This document shows, piece after piece, positions 22,669 to 30,565 of a stretch of DNA of 34,435 nt. Origin of the DNA: Pseudomonadota bacterium (GTDB lineage: Bacteria; Pseudomonadota; Alphaproteobacteria; Micropepsales; Micropepsaceae); contig JAKOQZ010000062.1 of assembly GCA_029778105.1 (NCBI GenBank), positions 1 to 34,435 of the forward strand. Direction: 5' to 3'. The stretch's first letter is position 1. Every line of letters starts with the position of its first letter. The notes below the pieces were generated by a model that saw only the letters and a list, made by a program, of their open reading frames with translations, was not told the DNA's origin and did not search any database. A program made the position numbers and the translations under genes.

Positions 22669-23690
22669 TCACCGCGCTGGCGCTCATCGCCATGATGATG
22701 ACCCTGCCATTGCTGGTGACGCTGCCGTGGTTCGGCTGGGGACCGGGGATCGACGCCGCAGGCAGAGGCATGGCGATGTTCTTTCCCGTCATCGCGATGA
22801 CCGTGCGCGTGCTGTGCCTGGGCGCGGCGGTCGTCGTCCTGGCGGCCGAAGGCGGACTGGCGTGGAGCGGCCTTGGAGCGGCCGCATCCGGCGCGCTTGG
22901 GATTGCGTTCATCGCCGCGACCGGCGGCGTGTCGTTTCTGTCGGTTTCGCAACTCGTCGAGGCGCCGCCGCCGGACTATTCCGCCGCACCGGCATGGCTG
23001 GCGAGCGTCGCCCTGCCGATGGCGGTCGCGATCTGGATGCTCGCCGAAACCTATGGAGCGCCCGATGGCGCTCAGCTTTGGGTGTTGCGCGGCTTTCTGA
23101 TCGTGCTGGCGCTGTCGCCCCTGCCCTTCCTTCTGCGCAACATGAAGGAGCGGGAGGCCGCCGCCGCGCACGACCGGTCGGAGCAAGCCGCGGCAGAGGC
23201 CAGCGCAGCCGCACGCCTGGACGCACTGCCGCAGGATGCGGATCTGGCCCAGACGCTGGCCTTCATCGACACGATCCCCGAAAGCGACTGGCGGCTGCAG
23301 GAGATGGCAAAGCAGCGTGCCGCGGCGCTGCCCGATGCGCCGTCGGCGGTGATGGCGATGCTCGCCAGCGACGACCGCGCAGAGCGCCTGCGCGCCGCCC
23401 TGCACACGGTCAATGTCGCGATGCCTTTGACGCCCGACTATTTCGCGATCGCCGAAACCGAGATCGCCGCGATCATCGACCGCCTGCAGACCAAGGCCGC
23501 CCCGGACGCCGAGCTTTACCGCGAGGGACGCGCCGCGATCCGGCTGGCCTGGCCGGCGATGCACCGGAGCGATCTGAAGAAGACGCAGATGGAGGCGCTG
23601 CGCGCCGCGCTGGAGGCCCAGGGGGACGGGTCGGCCTGCCGGGCGCTCGTCTACGACGCGGGGCTGCTCGCCGCCTATGTGAACGGCTGA
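22665..23690 (+). CDS. Membrane protein of unknown function with cytoplasmic helical domain
   Basis: 341 residues from MITALALIAMMMTLPLLVTL. Five membrane helices are apparent up to about residue 157 (the last is GFLIVLALSPLPFLLRN). A long charged, alanine-rich helical region follows (KEREAAAAHDRSEQAAAEASAAARLD), then a soluble helical domain with the same repeat-like rhythm as the preceding gene's product. I recognise no family. The start codon overlaps the stop of the gene before it. The extension in the ORF track upstream is out of frame with any ribosome site. It probably forms a complex with the 211-residue protein. Confidence 0.74.
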   Translation: MITALALIAMMMTLPLLVTLPWFGWGPGIDAAGRGMAMFFPVIAMTVRVLCLGAAVVVLAAEGGLAWSGLGAAASGALGIAFIAATGGVSFLSVSQLVEAPPPDYSAAPAWLASVALPMAVAIWMLAETYGAPDGAQLWVLRGFLIVLALSPLPFLLRNMKEREAAAAHDRSEQAAAEASAAARLDALPQDADLAQTLAFIDTIPESDWRLQEMAKQRAAALPDAPSAVMAMLASDDRAERLRAALHTVNVAMPLTPDYFAIAETEIAAIIDRLQTKAAPDAELYREGRAAIRLAWPAMHRSDLKKTQMEALRAALEAQGDGSACRALVYDAGLLAAYVNG

Positions 23691-23728
23691 CGCTTGCGGC
23701 GCGCGGCCGCCGCGCATACCACTGCGCT

Positions 23729-23920
23729 ATGCCCGCCGCCGCGCAGCCCATCGAAACGCCTTGCGTCAAGGTCTGCGTCCTGGACCCTGCGAGCGGGCTC
23801 TGCACCGGGTGCCGGCGCAGCTTGCGCGAGATCGCCGCCTGGGGCTCGATGCCGCCCGAGATGCGCGCAAGGATCATGTCGGAGCTGCCGGGCCGCGCCG
23901 CCGGGACTGCGGGCGCATGA
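23729..23920 (+). CDS. DUF1289 family small cysteine protein
   Basis: 63 residues: IETPCVKVCVLDPASGLCTGCRRSLREIAAW, with C12, C16, C25 and C28, followed by MPPEMRARIMSELPGR. This is the complete DUF1289 pattern, thought to hold an iron-sulfur cluster or zinc. Function is unknown. It is hidden in the ORF track inside a 397-aa frame that starts in the previous gene; the ATG at 23729 gives the family's usual short N-terminus. Its TGA overlaps the ATG of the protease gene, a pairing that I believe recurs in alphaproteobacteria. Confidence 0.88.
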   Translation: MPAAAQPIETPCVKVCVLDPASGLCTGCRRSLREIAAWGSMPPEMRARIMSELPGRAAGTAGA

Positions 23921-24615
23921 AGGCATTCGGCTATTTCATCCTCGCCTTGCTGATCCTCATCGCGCTGGCGGCGCTGGGCTCGTGGGCGCTGGGCATTCGC
24001 CTCGGCGAGGACTGGAGCGACACGCGGGGCGTCAGGCTCGCCTGGGCTGGAACGCTGGCGGCGCTGTTTTCGGTGGGGCTGCTGGCGAGCTCGCGCCAGA
24101 AGGCATCGACCACGATCTTCAGTCTGCTGGCCTGGGCCGGGGCGTTCCTGATCCTCATTCTGGCGTATTCCTATCGCGACGAGGCGAAAGCGATGTGGAC
24201 GCGCATCCGGGGCGAATTCTTCGGCAGCGAGGCGGTCGTGACAGCGACCGGGAACGTCGAGCTGCGGCGCATGCCGGACTCCCACTTCTATGCCGACGCC
24301 GACGTGAACGGGGGCAAGGTCACCTTCATGGTCGACACCGGCGCAACGACGGTGGCGCTGTCGTGGCGAGACGCCCGGGCTGCGGGCATCGACCCCGCCT
24401 CGCTGGATTTCTCGCAGACCGTGATGACGGCGGGCGGGCCTGTGAAGTCCGCTTTTGTGCGGCTCGGCCGGCTGGCGATCGGCCCGATCGTGCGGCTCGA
24501 CGTGGCTGCGGCCGTCCTGCCGGAGGGGATTGAGGGCTCGCTGCTGGGTCTCAGCTTTCTCGACACATTGACGTCATACCAGATTTCCGGCGACCGGCTG
24601 ACGCTGCGGGATTGA
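23917..24615 (+). CDS. Membrane-anchored retropepsin-like aspartic protease (clan AA, TIGR02281-like)
   Basis: 232 residues. Three membrane helices fill the first 88 residues, followed by a soluble C-terminal protease domain. The single active-site motif is FMVDTGATTVALS with D140, so a dimer is needed as in retroviral proteases. The preceding VELRRMPDSHFYADADVNGGKVTFMVD and later GSLLGLSFLDTLTSYQI match bacterial TIGR02281-type proteins. The physiological target is unknown. It begins within the stop codon of the DUF1289 gene and ends 52 bp before the phosphohexomutase gene. Confidence 0.9.
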   Translation: MKAFGYFILALLILIALAALGSWALGIRLGEDWSDTRGVRLAWAGTLAALFSVGLLASSRQKASTTIFSLLAWAGAFLILILAYSYRDEAKAMWTRIRGEFFGSEAVVTATGNVELRRMPDSHFYADADVNGGKVTFMVDTGATTVALSWRDARAAGIDPASLDFSQTVMTAGGPVKSAFVRLGRLAIGPIVRLDVAAAVLPEGIEGSLLGLSFLDTLTSYQISGDRLTLRD

Positions 24616-24667
24616 TCGCCGCCCCCGCGACCGCCTATCTAGACTTTCCCTCACATACGGAACGCAC

Positions 24668-26203
24668 ATGCTCGCCACACCGCGCGACGACCTGAAGCCC
24701 AACACCGCCCTTTGGGAGAGCGTACCGCACATCGCGGCGACCGGGTTCCGCGAATATGACGCGCGCTGGAAATACGGCGTCGACATCAACCTGATGGGGT
24801 TCCAGGCGCTGGGTCTGGCGCTGGGCACCATGGTCTACGACACCTGCACGGCGCGGGGTGAAAAGCCCCGCATCGTGGTGGGCCACGACTATCGCGACTA
24901 TTCGCTGATGCTGAAGCATTCGCTGACCGTCGGCCTGATGGCGGCGGGGTGCGAGGTGAACGACATCGGCCTGGCGCTGTCGCCCGTCGCCTATTTCGCC
25001 CAGTTCGCCTATGACTGCCCCGCCGTCGCGATGGTGACCGCCAGCCACAACGAGAAGCCGTGGACGGGCGTGAAGATGGGCGTCGAGAAGCCGCTGACCT
25101 TCGGCCCGACGGAGATGAACGCGCTTAAGGACATCACGCTGGGCGCCAAGTGGAAGGCGCGGCCCGGCGGGGCGTATGTGTTCCACAGCGACGCCCGCGA
25201 TCTCTACATCGCCGATCTGCTGAAAGACGGACCGCTGAAGCGCAAGATCCGCGCCGTCGTCGCCTGCGGCAACGGTACGGCGGCCCATTATGCGCCGGAG
25301 GTGCTGGCGAAGCTGGGCGTGGAGGTCGTGCCGCTGGACACCGAGCTGGACTACACCTTCCCCCGCTATAACCCGAACCCCGAAGACCACGAGATGCTGC
25401 ACGCGATGAGCGTGGCGGTGAAAGAGACGGGCGCGGAGCTGGCGCTCGGCTTCGACGGCGACGGCGACCGTTGCGGGGTTTGCGACGACAAGGGCGAGGA
25501 GATCTTCGCCGACAAGATCGGCGTGATGCTGGCGCGGGATCTTTCGGCGCTCTACCCGAACCGCGTGTTCGTGGCCGACGTGAAGTCGACCGGGCTCTTC
25601 GCGGTCGACCCGGTGCTGAAGGCGAACGGCGCGAGCGCCGACTACTGGATGACCGGCCACAGCCACATCAAGCGGCGCAATCACCAGATCAACGCGCTGG
25701 CCGCTTTCGAGAAGTCGGGCCACTTCTTCTTCAACGCGCCGGTCGGGCGCGGCTATGACGACGGGCTGGTCTCGGCCATCGCCGTGCTGCGCATGATGGA
25801 GCGCAACCCGGGCAAGTCGCTGTCGCAGCTTTACGGCGAGCTGCCGGTGACGCACGCGACGCTGACGATGGGGCCGTATTGCGGCGACACGGTGAAGTAC
25901 GGCGTCGTCGACGAGCTGGTCGCGAAATTCCAGAAGATGAAAGCCGACGGCGAGTCGGTGACCGGACAGAAAATCGTGGACGTGCTCACCGTGAACGGCG
26001 TGCGCTTTACAACCGAGGATGGAACCTGGGGCCTGATCCGCGCGTCGTCGAACAAGCCGCAGCTGGTCGTGGTGGCGGAGAGCCCGGTCTCAAAAGCGCG
26101 GATGTGCGCGATGTATCGGTATTTGAAACAAATTCTGGACGCCGATCCGCGCATGGGCGAGTGGGATCAAAACATGGACGCAATCTGTCAGGATTGTCAT
26201 TGA
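24668..26203 (+). CDS. Phosphomannomutase/phosphoglucomutase (alpha-D-phosphohexomutase)
   Basis: 511 residues. The phosphoserine loop is TASHNEK with S126. The magnesium loop is GFDGDGDRCG (261-270). The sugar loop region reads MTGHSHIKRRN, and the phosphate-binding C-terminal loop is RASSNKPQLVVVAES. All four functional loops are present, so it should interconvert hexose 1- and 6-phosphates for envelope polysaccharide or glycogen synthesis. Mannose or glucose preference cannot be fixed by eye. It stands as a single gene upstream of the cold shock gene. Confidence 0.93.
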   Translation: MLATPRDDLKPNTALWESVPHIAATGFREYDARWKYGVDINLMGFQALGLALGTMVYDTCTARGEKPRIVVGHDYRDYSLMLKHSLTVGLMAAGCEVNDIGLALSPVAYFAQFAYDCPAVAMVTASHNEKPWTGVKMGVEKPLTFGPTEMNALKDITLGAKWKARPGGAYVFHSDARDLYIADLLKDGPLKRKIRAVVACGNGTAAHYAPEVLAKLGVEVVPLDTELDYTFPRYNPNPEDHEMLHAMSVAVKETGAELALGFDGDGDRCGVCDDKGEEIFADKIGVMLARDLSALYPNRVFVADVKSTGLFAVDPVLKANGASADYWMTGHSHIKRRNHQINALAAFEKSGHFFFNAPVGRGYDDGLVSAIAVLRMMERNPGKSLSQLYGELPVTHATLTMGPYCGDTVKYGVVDELVAKFQKMKADGESVTGQKIVDVLTVNGVRFTTEDGTWGLIRASSNKPQLVVVAESPVSKARMCAMYRYLKQILDADPRMGEWDQNMDAICQDCH

Positions 26204-26350
26204 GCGGCGATTGCGGGCGGAGTCACGCACTGCTACTGAATCTTTCAAGGACCGGAGTGACTGTGGGCGTGAAGCCAACTGCAATCGGACCGATCGCATG
26301 GCGCGCCCCCCGCGCCGACCTTATGAGACCCTAGACTGGAGTTTGGCTAC

Positions 26351-26554
26351 ATGGCGACTGGTACCGTGAAATTCTTCAACACGCAGAAGGGCTTTGGCTT
26401 CATTAAGCCCGACGACGGCGGCAAGGACGTCTTCGTGCACATCACCGCCGTGCAGGCGGCCGGCCTGCGTGGCCTCGATGAAGGCCAGGCCGTCGGCTAT
26501 GAGGTTGTCATGGAGCGCGGCAAGCCCGCCGCCGGCAATCTCAAGGCGATCTGA
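26351..26554 (+). CDS. cspA: Cold shock protein, CspA family
   Basis: 67 residues: MATGTVKFFNTQKGFGFIKPDDGGKDVFVHITAV, with RNP1 (KGFGFI, 13-18) and RNP2 (VFVHI, 27-31). It binds single-stranded RNA or DNA in the cytoplasm and acts as an RNA chaperone. The 147-bp leader upstream is more AT-rich than its neighbours, as expected for csp genes with a regulated 5' UTR, but I cannot define a thermosensor. A strong terminator follows. Confidence 0.96.
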   Translation: MATGTVKFFNTQKGFGFIKPDDGGKDVFVHITAVQAAGLRGLDEGQAVGYEVVMERGKPAAGNLKAI

Positions 26555-26577
26555 ATTCCATCACGATGGACTTCGCG

Positions 26578-26605
26578 AAGGCGGCGCAGCGATGCGCCGC
26601 CTTTT
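26578..26605 (+). terminator. Rho-independent terminator of the cold shock gene
   Basis: AAGGCGGCGCA and TGCGCCGCCTT form a perfect 11-bp stem with a GCGA tetraloop, followed by TTTTCGTTT. The convergent TauE/SafE gene ends 18 bp beyond, and the A-rich left edge could serve it as well. Confidence 0.88.
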
Positions 26606-26622
26606 CGTTTGCCGCGAGGCGT

Positions 26623-27450
26623 TCAGCCCAGCAGCATCCTGAGGCCGGAGGCCGCCAGGAAGAACCCGAACACGACGCGCAGCGTGCGCACGGGAAGCGC
26701 GTGCGCGATGCGGGCGCCCCACGGCGCAGCGAGGATCGAGGTGGGCGCGAGGATCAGCAGCGCGCCCCACGAGACATAGCCAAGCGACATCGGCGGCAGA
26801 TCGCTTTCGCCAAGACCCAGCAGAACGAAGCCCATAGCGGCCGGCGCGCCGATGAGCACGCCAAGCCCCGCCCCCGTCGCGACGGCACGGTGGATGGCGA
26901 CGCCGCAGAGCGTCATCGCGGTCACGCCCAGCGTGCCGCCGCCGATGCCCATAAGGGCCGAGACGCAGCCGAGAAGCAGCGAGAAGGCATAGGACAGCGG
27001 GTGGTTCGGAATCGCCGGCGCCAGCACCCAGTGCAACGGCGCAAAGGCGATGTAGATCGCGAAGAGCGTCGCGACGATGCCGAAGAAGGCCTTGAGGCCC
27101 GCGCCGCCGATGAAGGCGGCGAGCACCGCGCCCAGGATCGCGCCGAGAAAGACGAAGGGGCCGTAGCGGCGCAGGATCGGCCAGTCGAGCGCGCCGCGCT
27201 TGTTGTGGGCGGCGGCGGAGCGCAGCGAGTTGAAGACGATCGCGGCCAGCGACGTGCCGACCGCCACGTGCATCGCCACATCCTGCGAGACGCCGGCCTG
27301 GTGCAGGATCTCGAAGAAGACCGGCACCATGACGATGCCGCCGCCGATGCCCAGCATGCCGCCGGTGATGCCTGCGAGGAGCCCGGCTACGGTGAGCACG
27401 GCGACAAGGGTGGCGAGTTGCCCCGCCGACAGCGATTGAAAAAGGTCCAT
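26623..27450 (-). CDS. TauE/SafE family membrane permease
   Basis: 275 residues with about eight membrane helices. The two inverted family motifs are visible: AGITGGMLGIGGGIVMVPVF near 26-45, and CVSALMGIGGGTLGVTAMTL near 155-175. These permeases export sulfite, sulfoacetate or related organosulfur anions, but many members are of unknown substrate. The ATG follows the dusA stop codon with no intervening base, so it is co-transcribed with, and perhaps translationally coupled to, dusA. Confidence 0.92.
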   Translation of the reverse strand: MDLFQSLSAGQLATLVAVLTVAGLLAGITGGMLGIGGGIVMVPVFFEILHQAGVSQDVAMHVAVGTSLAAIVFNSLRSAAAHNKRGALDWPILRRYGPFVFLGAILGAVLAAFIGGAGLKAFFGIVATLFAIYIAFAPLHWVLAPAIPNHPLSYAFSLLLGCVSALMGIGGGTLGVTAMTLCGVAIHRAVATGAGLGVLIGAPAAMGFVLLGLGESDLPPMSLGYVSWGALLILAPTSILAAPWGARIAHALPVRTLRVVFGFFLAASGLRMLLG

Positions 27451-28455
27451 CTAGGCGGCGTCTTCCAGCTGAGGCGCACCGAGGCGCGCAAGGGCGTCTT
27501 GCAGAACCTCGACACCTGCGCCCTTTGCATGGGCGTTCTCAGCGAGATGACGGCGATAAAGCCGGGCGCCCGGCCGCCCGGCGAACAGACCAAGCATATG
27601 CCGGGTGATGGCGGCGAGCGGAACCCCGAGCGCGAGCTGGCGCTCGACATAAGGCATGTAGGCCTCGGCGGCCTGGAGCGGCGAGGCGACCGGATCGGGC
27701 GCGCCGAAGATCAGGCTGTCGACCTCAGCCAGTCGCCACGGCTGTTCGTAGGCGGCGCGTCCGAGCATGACGCCATCGGCCCATGAGAGATGTTCGGCGG
27801 CGGCCTGAAGCGACGGGAGGCCGCCATTGAGGACGATCTTGAGGTGCGGGCGCTCGGCCTTGACGCGGCGGACGAGATCGTAATCGAGCGGCGGGACGTC
27901 GCGGTTCTCTTTCGGGCTGAGGCCCTTCAGCCAGGCCTTGCGGGCGTGGACGATGAAGAGATCGGGGCCGGCCTTGGCGACGGTGTCGATGAAGGTGCGC
28001 AAGGCTTCTTCGGGGTCCTGATCGTCGATGCCGATGCGGCATTTGACGGTGACCGGGATCTTCACGGCCGCGCGCATGGCGGCGATGCAATCAGCCACCA
28101 GTTGCGGCTCGGCCATCAGGCAGGCGCCGAAGCGGCCGTTCTGCACCCGGTCGGACGGGCAGCCGCAATTCAGGTTCACCTCGTCATAGCCGCGCTCCTC
28201 GGCCATGCGGCTGCATGTGGCGAGAGCCGCCGGGTCGGAGCCGCCCAGCTGGAGGGCGACGGGGTGTTCTTCGGGCGAAAAGCCGAGCAGGCGGTCGCGC
28301 GGGCCGTGGATGAGCGCCCCGGTCGTGACCATTTCGGTATAGAGCAGCGCCTTGCGCGTGAGGACGCGGTGGAACGACCGGCAATGGCGGTCGGTCCAGT
28401 CCATCATGGGCGCAACACTGAACCTATGCGGCTGATCTATATAGCTTTTTTCCAT
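27451..28455 (-). CDS. dusA: tRNA-dihydrouridine(20/20a) synthase DusA
   Basis: 334 residues. It has FSVAPMMDWTDRHCRSFHRVL at the FMN pocket, NLNCGCPSDRVQNGRFGACLM with catalytic C99, HARKAWLKGLSPKENR, and NGG...GVMLGRAAYEQPW. It reduces uridine in the tRNA D-loop using NADPH and FMN. The first 15 codons (MEKSYIDQPHRFSVA) are AT-rich, for example GAAAAAAGCTATATA, whereas the gene is GC-rich from the MMDWTD codons on. That is what is expected if an element inserted in the 5' end replaced the original start. An integrase fragment lies just upstream. Confidence 0.95.
   Translation of the reverse strand: MEKSYIDQPHRFSVAPMMDWTDRHCRSFHRVLTRKALLYTEMVTTGALIHGPRDRLLGFSPEEHPVALQLGGSDPAALATCSRMAEERGYDEVNLNCGCPSDRVQNGRFGACLMAEPQLVADCIAAMRAAVKIPVTVKCRIGIDDQDPEEALRTFIDTVAKAGPDLFIVHARKAWLKGLSPKENRDVPPLDYDLVRRVKAERPHLKIVLNGGLPSLQAAAEHLSWADGVMLGRAAYEQPWRLAEVDSLIFGAPDPVASPLQAAEAYMPYVERQLALGVPLAAITRHMLGLFAGRPGARLYRRHLAENAHAKGAGVEVLQDALARLGAPQLEDAA
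28389..28413. other. Putative attachment site inside the 5' end of dusA
   Basis: The codons for APMMDWTDR in dusA (reverse strand GCGCCCATGATGGACTGGAC and onward) mark the point where base composition changes from AT-rich to GC-rich. Phage and island integrases of the dusA-associated family recombine in this conserved segment and restore the gene with element-borne first codons. No second copy was found in the window, so the other end of the element is undefined. Confidence 0.4.
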
Positions 28456-28557
28456 ATCTTCAAACGTCAGCTCATCTCGTCGCCACGCTGTTTTACGACA
28501 CGACGCGGCGGAATTCGCTGGCTTTCAACGGCTCAGCGCACACGGCGCGCACTCGCT

Positions 28558-28707
28558 TTGGCGACGTCACGAAACTCAAATCCGGGTCGTGGCGTGTACA
28601 AATTGCCGTCAGGGGCGTTCTGTCAGCGAGACTTTTCCCCGACGCGAGGATGCCCGCCTCTGGGCCAACGACACCGAGCGCCCGGTTGATCGCGGCCAGA
28701 CCCCGCT
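28558..28707 (+). pseudogene. Tyrosine integrase, N-terminal fragment, frameshifted
   Basis: One frame reads VTKLKSGSWRVQI up to 28604, and the next frame continues RQGRSVSETFPRREDARLWA then NDTERPVDRG. Together they give the standard N-terminal arm-binding region of phage-type site-specific recombinases. Adding one base after 28604 (ATT to ATTC) restores QIRRQGRSVSETF without a break. A TTG at 28558 could be the old start, also one base out of frame. No core-binding or catalytic domain follows before the deacetylase gene, so most of the gene is lost. It points away from dusA, right at its 5' end. Confidence 0.7.
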
Positions 28708-28972
28708 GCCGCCACGCACCTCGAACACGAGAGCACAACCACCCGGCTCAGTCGCAGCCTGTATCAGCTGCCTGCTGCGCAGATCAACACACCTCACGCC
28801 CCGGGTGAAGCCGGCAGGCCCGTTCATCGCTGAGGCCGTCCCAGCATTCTGCGACGGACGAGGTGGCCGCCGGGTCGGCAGCGTCAGACCTTTCCGAGGG
28901 CTTCAACCCACCCCGGAAGGAAGGCCCACTGCCCAGCCGCAGGTGTTGGCAGTTGCTTCGTACCCTCGAGCG
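28708..28972. other. 265-bp stretch without a recognisable gene
   Basis: All six frames are broken or low in family resemblance. On the minus strand just past the deacetylase stop, a short frame QLPTPAAGQWAFLPGWVEAL followed by GKV and a stop looks protein-like, but it has no start and no recognised relative. The ORFs of 81 and 72 residues in the track overlap the integrase fragment on the other strand and have no ribosome sites. I regard the stretch as debris between the integrase remnant and the cargo. Confidence 0.4.
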
Positions 28973-30031
28973 TCAGCGATCGTCTTCCAGGCCGGAAATG
29001 ACGGTCGCGACGCAGCTGCCGATCGTGACGAGGTTATAGCCGCCTTCCTGAACGATGACGGTCGGCAACCCCATACGACCGAGCCGGGCGCCAGCTGCGC
29101 GAAACCCGCTCAGCGTCACTTTCATTTCGTCGGTCAGGTCAGCCTCGTGCCCATCAACGCCCAGGGACAGCACAAGCGCGTCGGGCGCGTAGGCGGAGAT
29201 GCGGGCGCATGCTGTCTCGATCGCGGCAAGAAACCCGTCATCGCTCGTATGCTTGGGTAGCGGAAGGTTGAGGTTGTATCCGTGGCCCCTTCCCGCCCCC
29301 CGCTCATGGTCATAGCCGACAAAATACGGGTAGCAGTCGTCCGGGTTGCAGTGAATCGAAACGAACAGGACATCATCCCGATCGTAAAAGATGCGCTGCG
29401 TGCCGTTGCCGTGGTGAACGTCAATATCCAGGATCGCGACGCGACCGACGGCGCTGCGGAGATACTGCGCAGCGATCGCCGCATTGTTCAGATAGCAGTT
29501 GCCGCCCCCACGATCCTTGTCCGCGTGGTGCCCCGACGGGCGGCAAAGAGCATAAGCGAACCGCTCGCCTTTCAGCACGGCATCGGCGGCTGCGACGGCG
29601 AGATTGGCGGAAGCAGCGATCGCTTCCCAGCTGCGCTCGCCGATCGGCATCCAGAGATCGCTCGCATGGAAGCCAGCGCGGGCGACGATCGAGCTTGGAT
29701 AGCGACTTTCAACGCCGCGATCGGGAAATATGAGGGGATAGACGTCTCTGGCGTCAGCAAGCAGCCCGGATGCCAGGGCCGGTTCGGCAGCTTTTCGCCA
29801 AGCAGCCCATGCTGTCTTGAGATATTCCAGATACTCAGGCGTATGAATGTCTGCGATGGGGCGAAGGCCATATTGAGGCGCTTCCAGAAGTGTGTGGCCG
29901 TCCCTTTTCAGAGCCGCAAGAATGTTGTCGGCGCGTGCGGGGGGATCTGGCGTGAAGGTCAAAAACTGGCCCCAAATGTAGAACGTGTCGGGGCTATGGT
30001 TCGCGTGAGCGGCGGTGTGGAAGACTTTCAT
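28973..30031 (-). CDS. Class II histone deacetylase-like acetylpolyamine amidohydrolase
   Basis: 352 residues, MKVFHTAAHANHSPDTFYIW. The active-site set is complete: His pair H168/H169 in CRPSGHHADKDRGGGNCYLNNAA, zinc ligands D204 and H206 in DIDVHHGNGTQ, a third ligand Asp in LSLGVDGHEAD, and the transition-state Tyr in QEGGYN. Bacterial members remove acetyl groups from acetylputrescine, acetylcadaverine and similar amines in the cytoplasm. It lies downstream of the ridA pseudogene and the FAD oxidoreductase on the same strand, which supports an amine catabolic role. The start has GGAAGG upstream. Confidence 0.9.
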   Translation of the reverse strand: MKVFHTAAHANHSPDTFYIWGQFLTFTPDPPARADNILAALKRDGHTLLEAPQYGLRPIADIHTPEYLEYLKTAWAAWRKAAEPALASGLLADARDVYPLIFPDRGVESRYPSSIVARAGFHASDLWMPIGERSWEAIAASANLAVAAADAVLKGERFAYALCRPSGHHADKDRGGGNCYLNNAAIAAQYLRSAVGRVAILDIDVHHGNGTQRIFYDRDDVLFVSIHCNPDDCYPYFVGYDHERGAGRGHGYNLNLPLPKHTSDDGFLAAIETACARISAYAPDALVLSLGVDGHEADLTDEMKVTLSGFRAAGARLGRMGLPTVIVQEGGYNLVTIGSCVATVISGLEDDR

Positions 30032-30136
30032 CGGATAAACCTTCCGGGTTCGTGACCCAGATTAACTTGACGCCGCCGCCACGGTCGCGAGGAAGCGGTC
30101 GTGTTCGATTTGCCCGTCGCCTATGCCGGCTCGCGT

Positions 30137-30561
30137 TCAGTCATGTCTCGCTTGCGGCGCGAAAGCGGTCGCAGCGATCTCGATCTGAGCACCCGGAACC
30201 GCAAGCGACGCCACTCCAACAGCTGTCCAGGCCGGGTGCGGGACGCCCAGTCTGGCTGTCTTGATGGCGATGAAGGTCGCCATCTGAGCGGGGAGATCGC
30301 CGACATGGTAGGTTGTCAGGCTTGCGACATCCGACAGAGCCGCCCCCGCTCCGACAGAACCAACTCAAGCGTGGAGAACGCATTTTCAACTTGCGCCGCG
30401 AAGTCGTCGGGCAGGCTCATATCCGGAGCGAAGCCGATAATGCCTGAGACGATGACCTGTTCGCCGACTCGGACGGCCGGCGCGAACTGAAAAGTGTCGT
30501 AAGCCACCTGAAGAGGGGCGGGAACAATTGGTGTGAACGGCTTGGGCAAAGGCTGCTCCAT
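30137..30561 (-). pseudogene. ridA: RidA (YjgF/UK114) imine deaminase, one-base frameshift
   Basis: The first frame gives MEQPLPKPFTPIVPAPLQ, then QVIVSGIIGF and VENAFSTLELVLSE, before running into a wrong stop at 30316. Restoring one G in the GAGCGGGGGCGG run (30341-30349 region) yields SEAGAALSDVASLTTYHVGD, HPAWTAVGVASLAVPGAQIE and IAATAFAPQARHD, the normal RidA C-terminus, for a total of about 141 residues. RidA proteins hydrolyse reactive imines made by amine oxidases. It starts 4 bases after the oxidoreductase stop, a fitting partner. A sequencing error in the G-run is the main alternative to a true mutation. Confidence 0.85.
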
Positions 30562-30565
30562 AGGA

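Noticed and set aside
26204-26350. Cold-shock leader as a thermosensor riboswitch
   Set aside because: The leader is relatively AT-rich, but I could not identify a specific conserved structure by eye.
28493-28827. Minus-strand ORFs of 81 and 72 residues upstream of dusA
   Set aside because: They are antisense to the integrase fragment, have no ribosome sites and match nothing I recognise.
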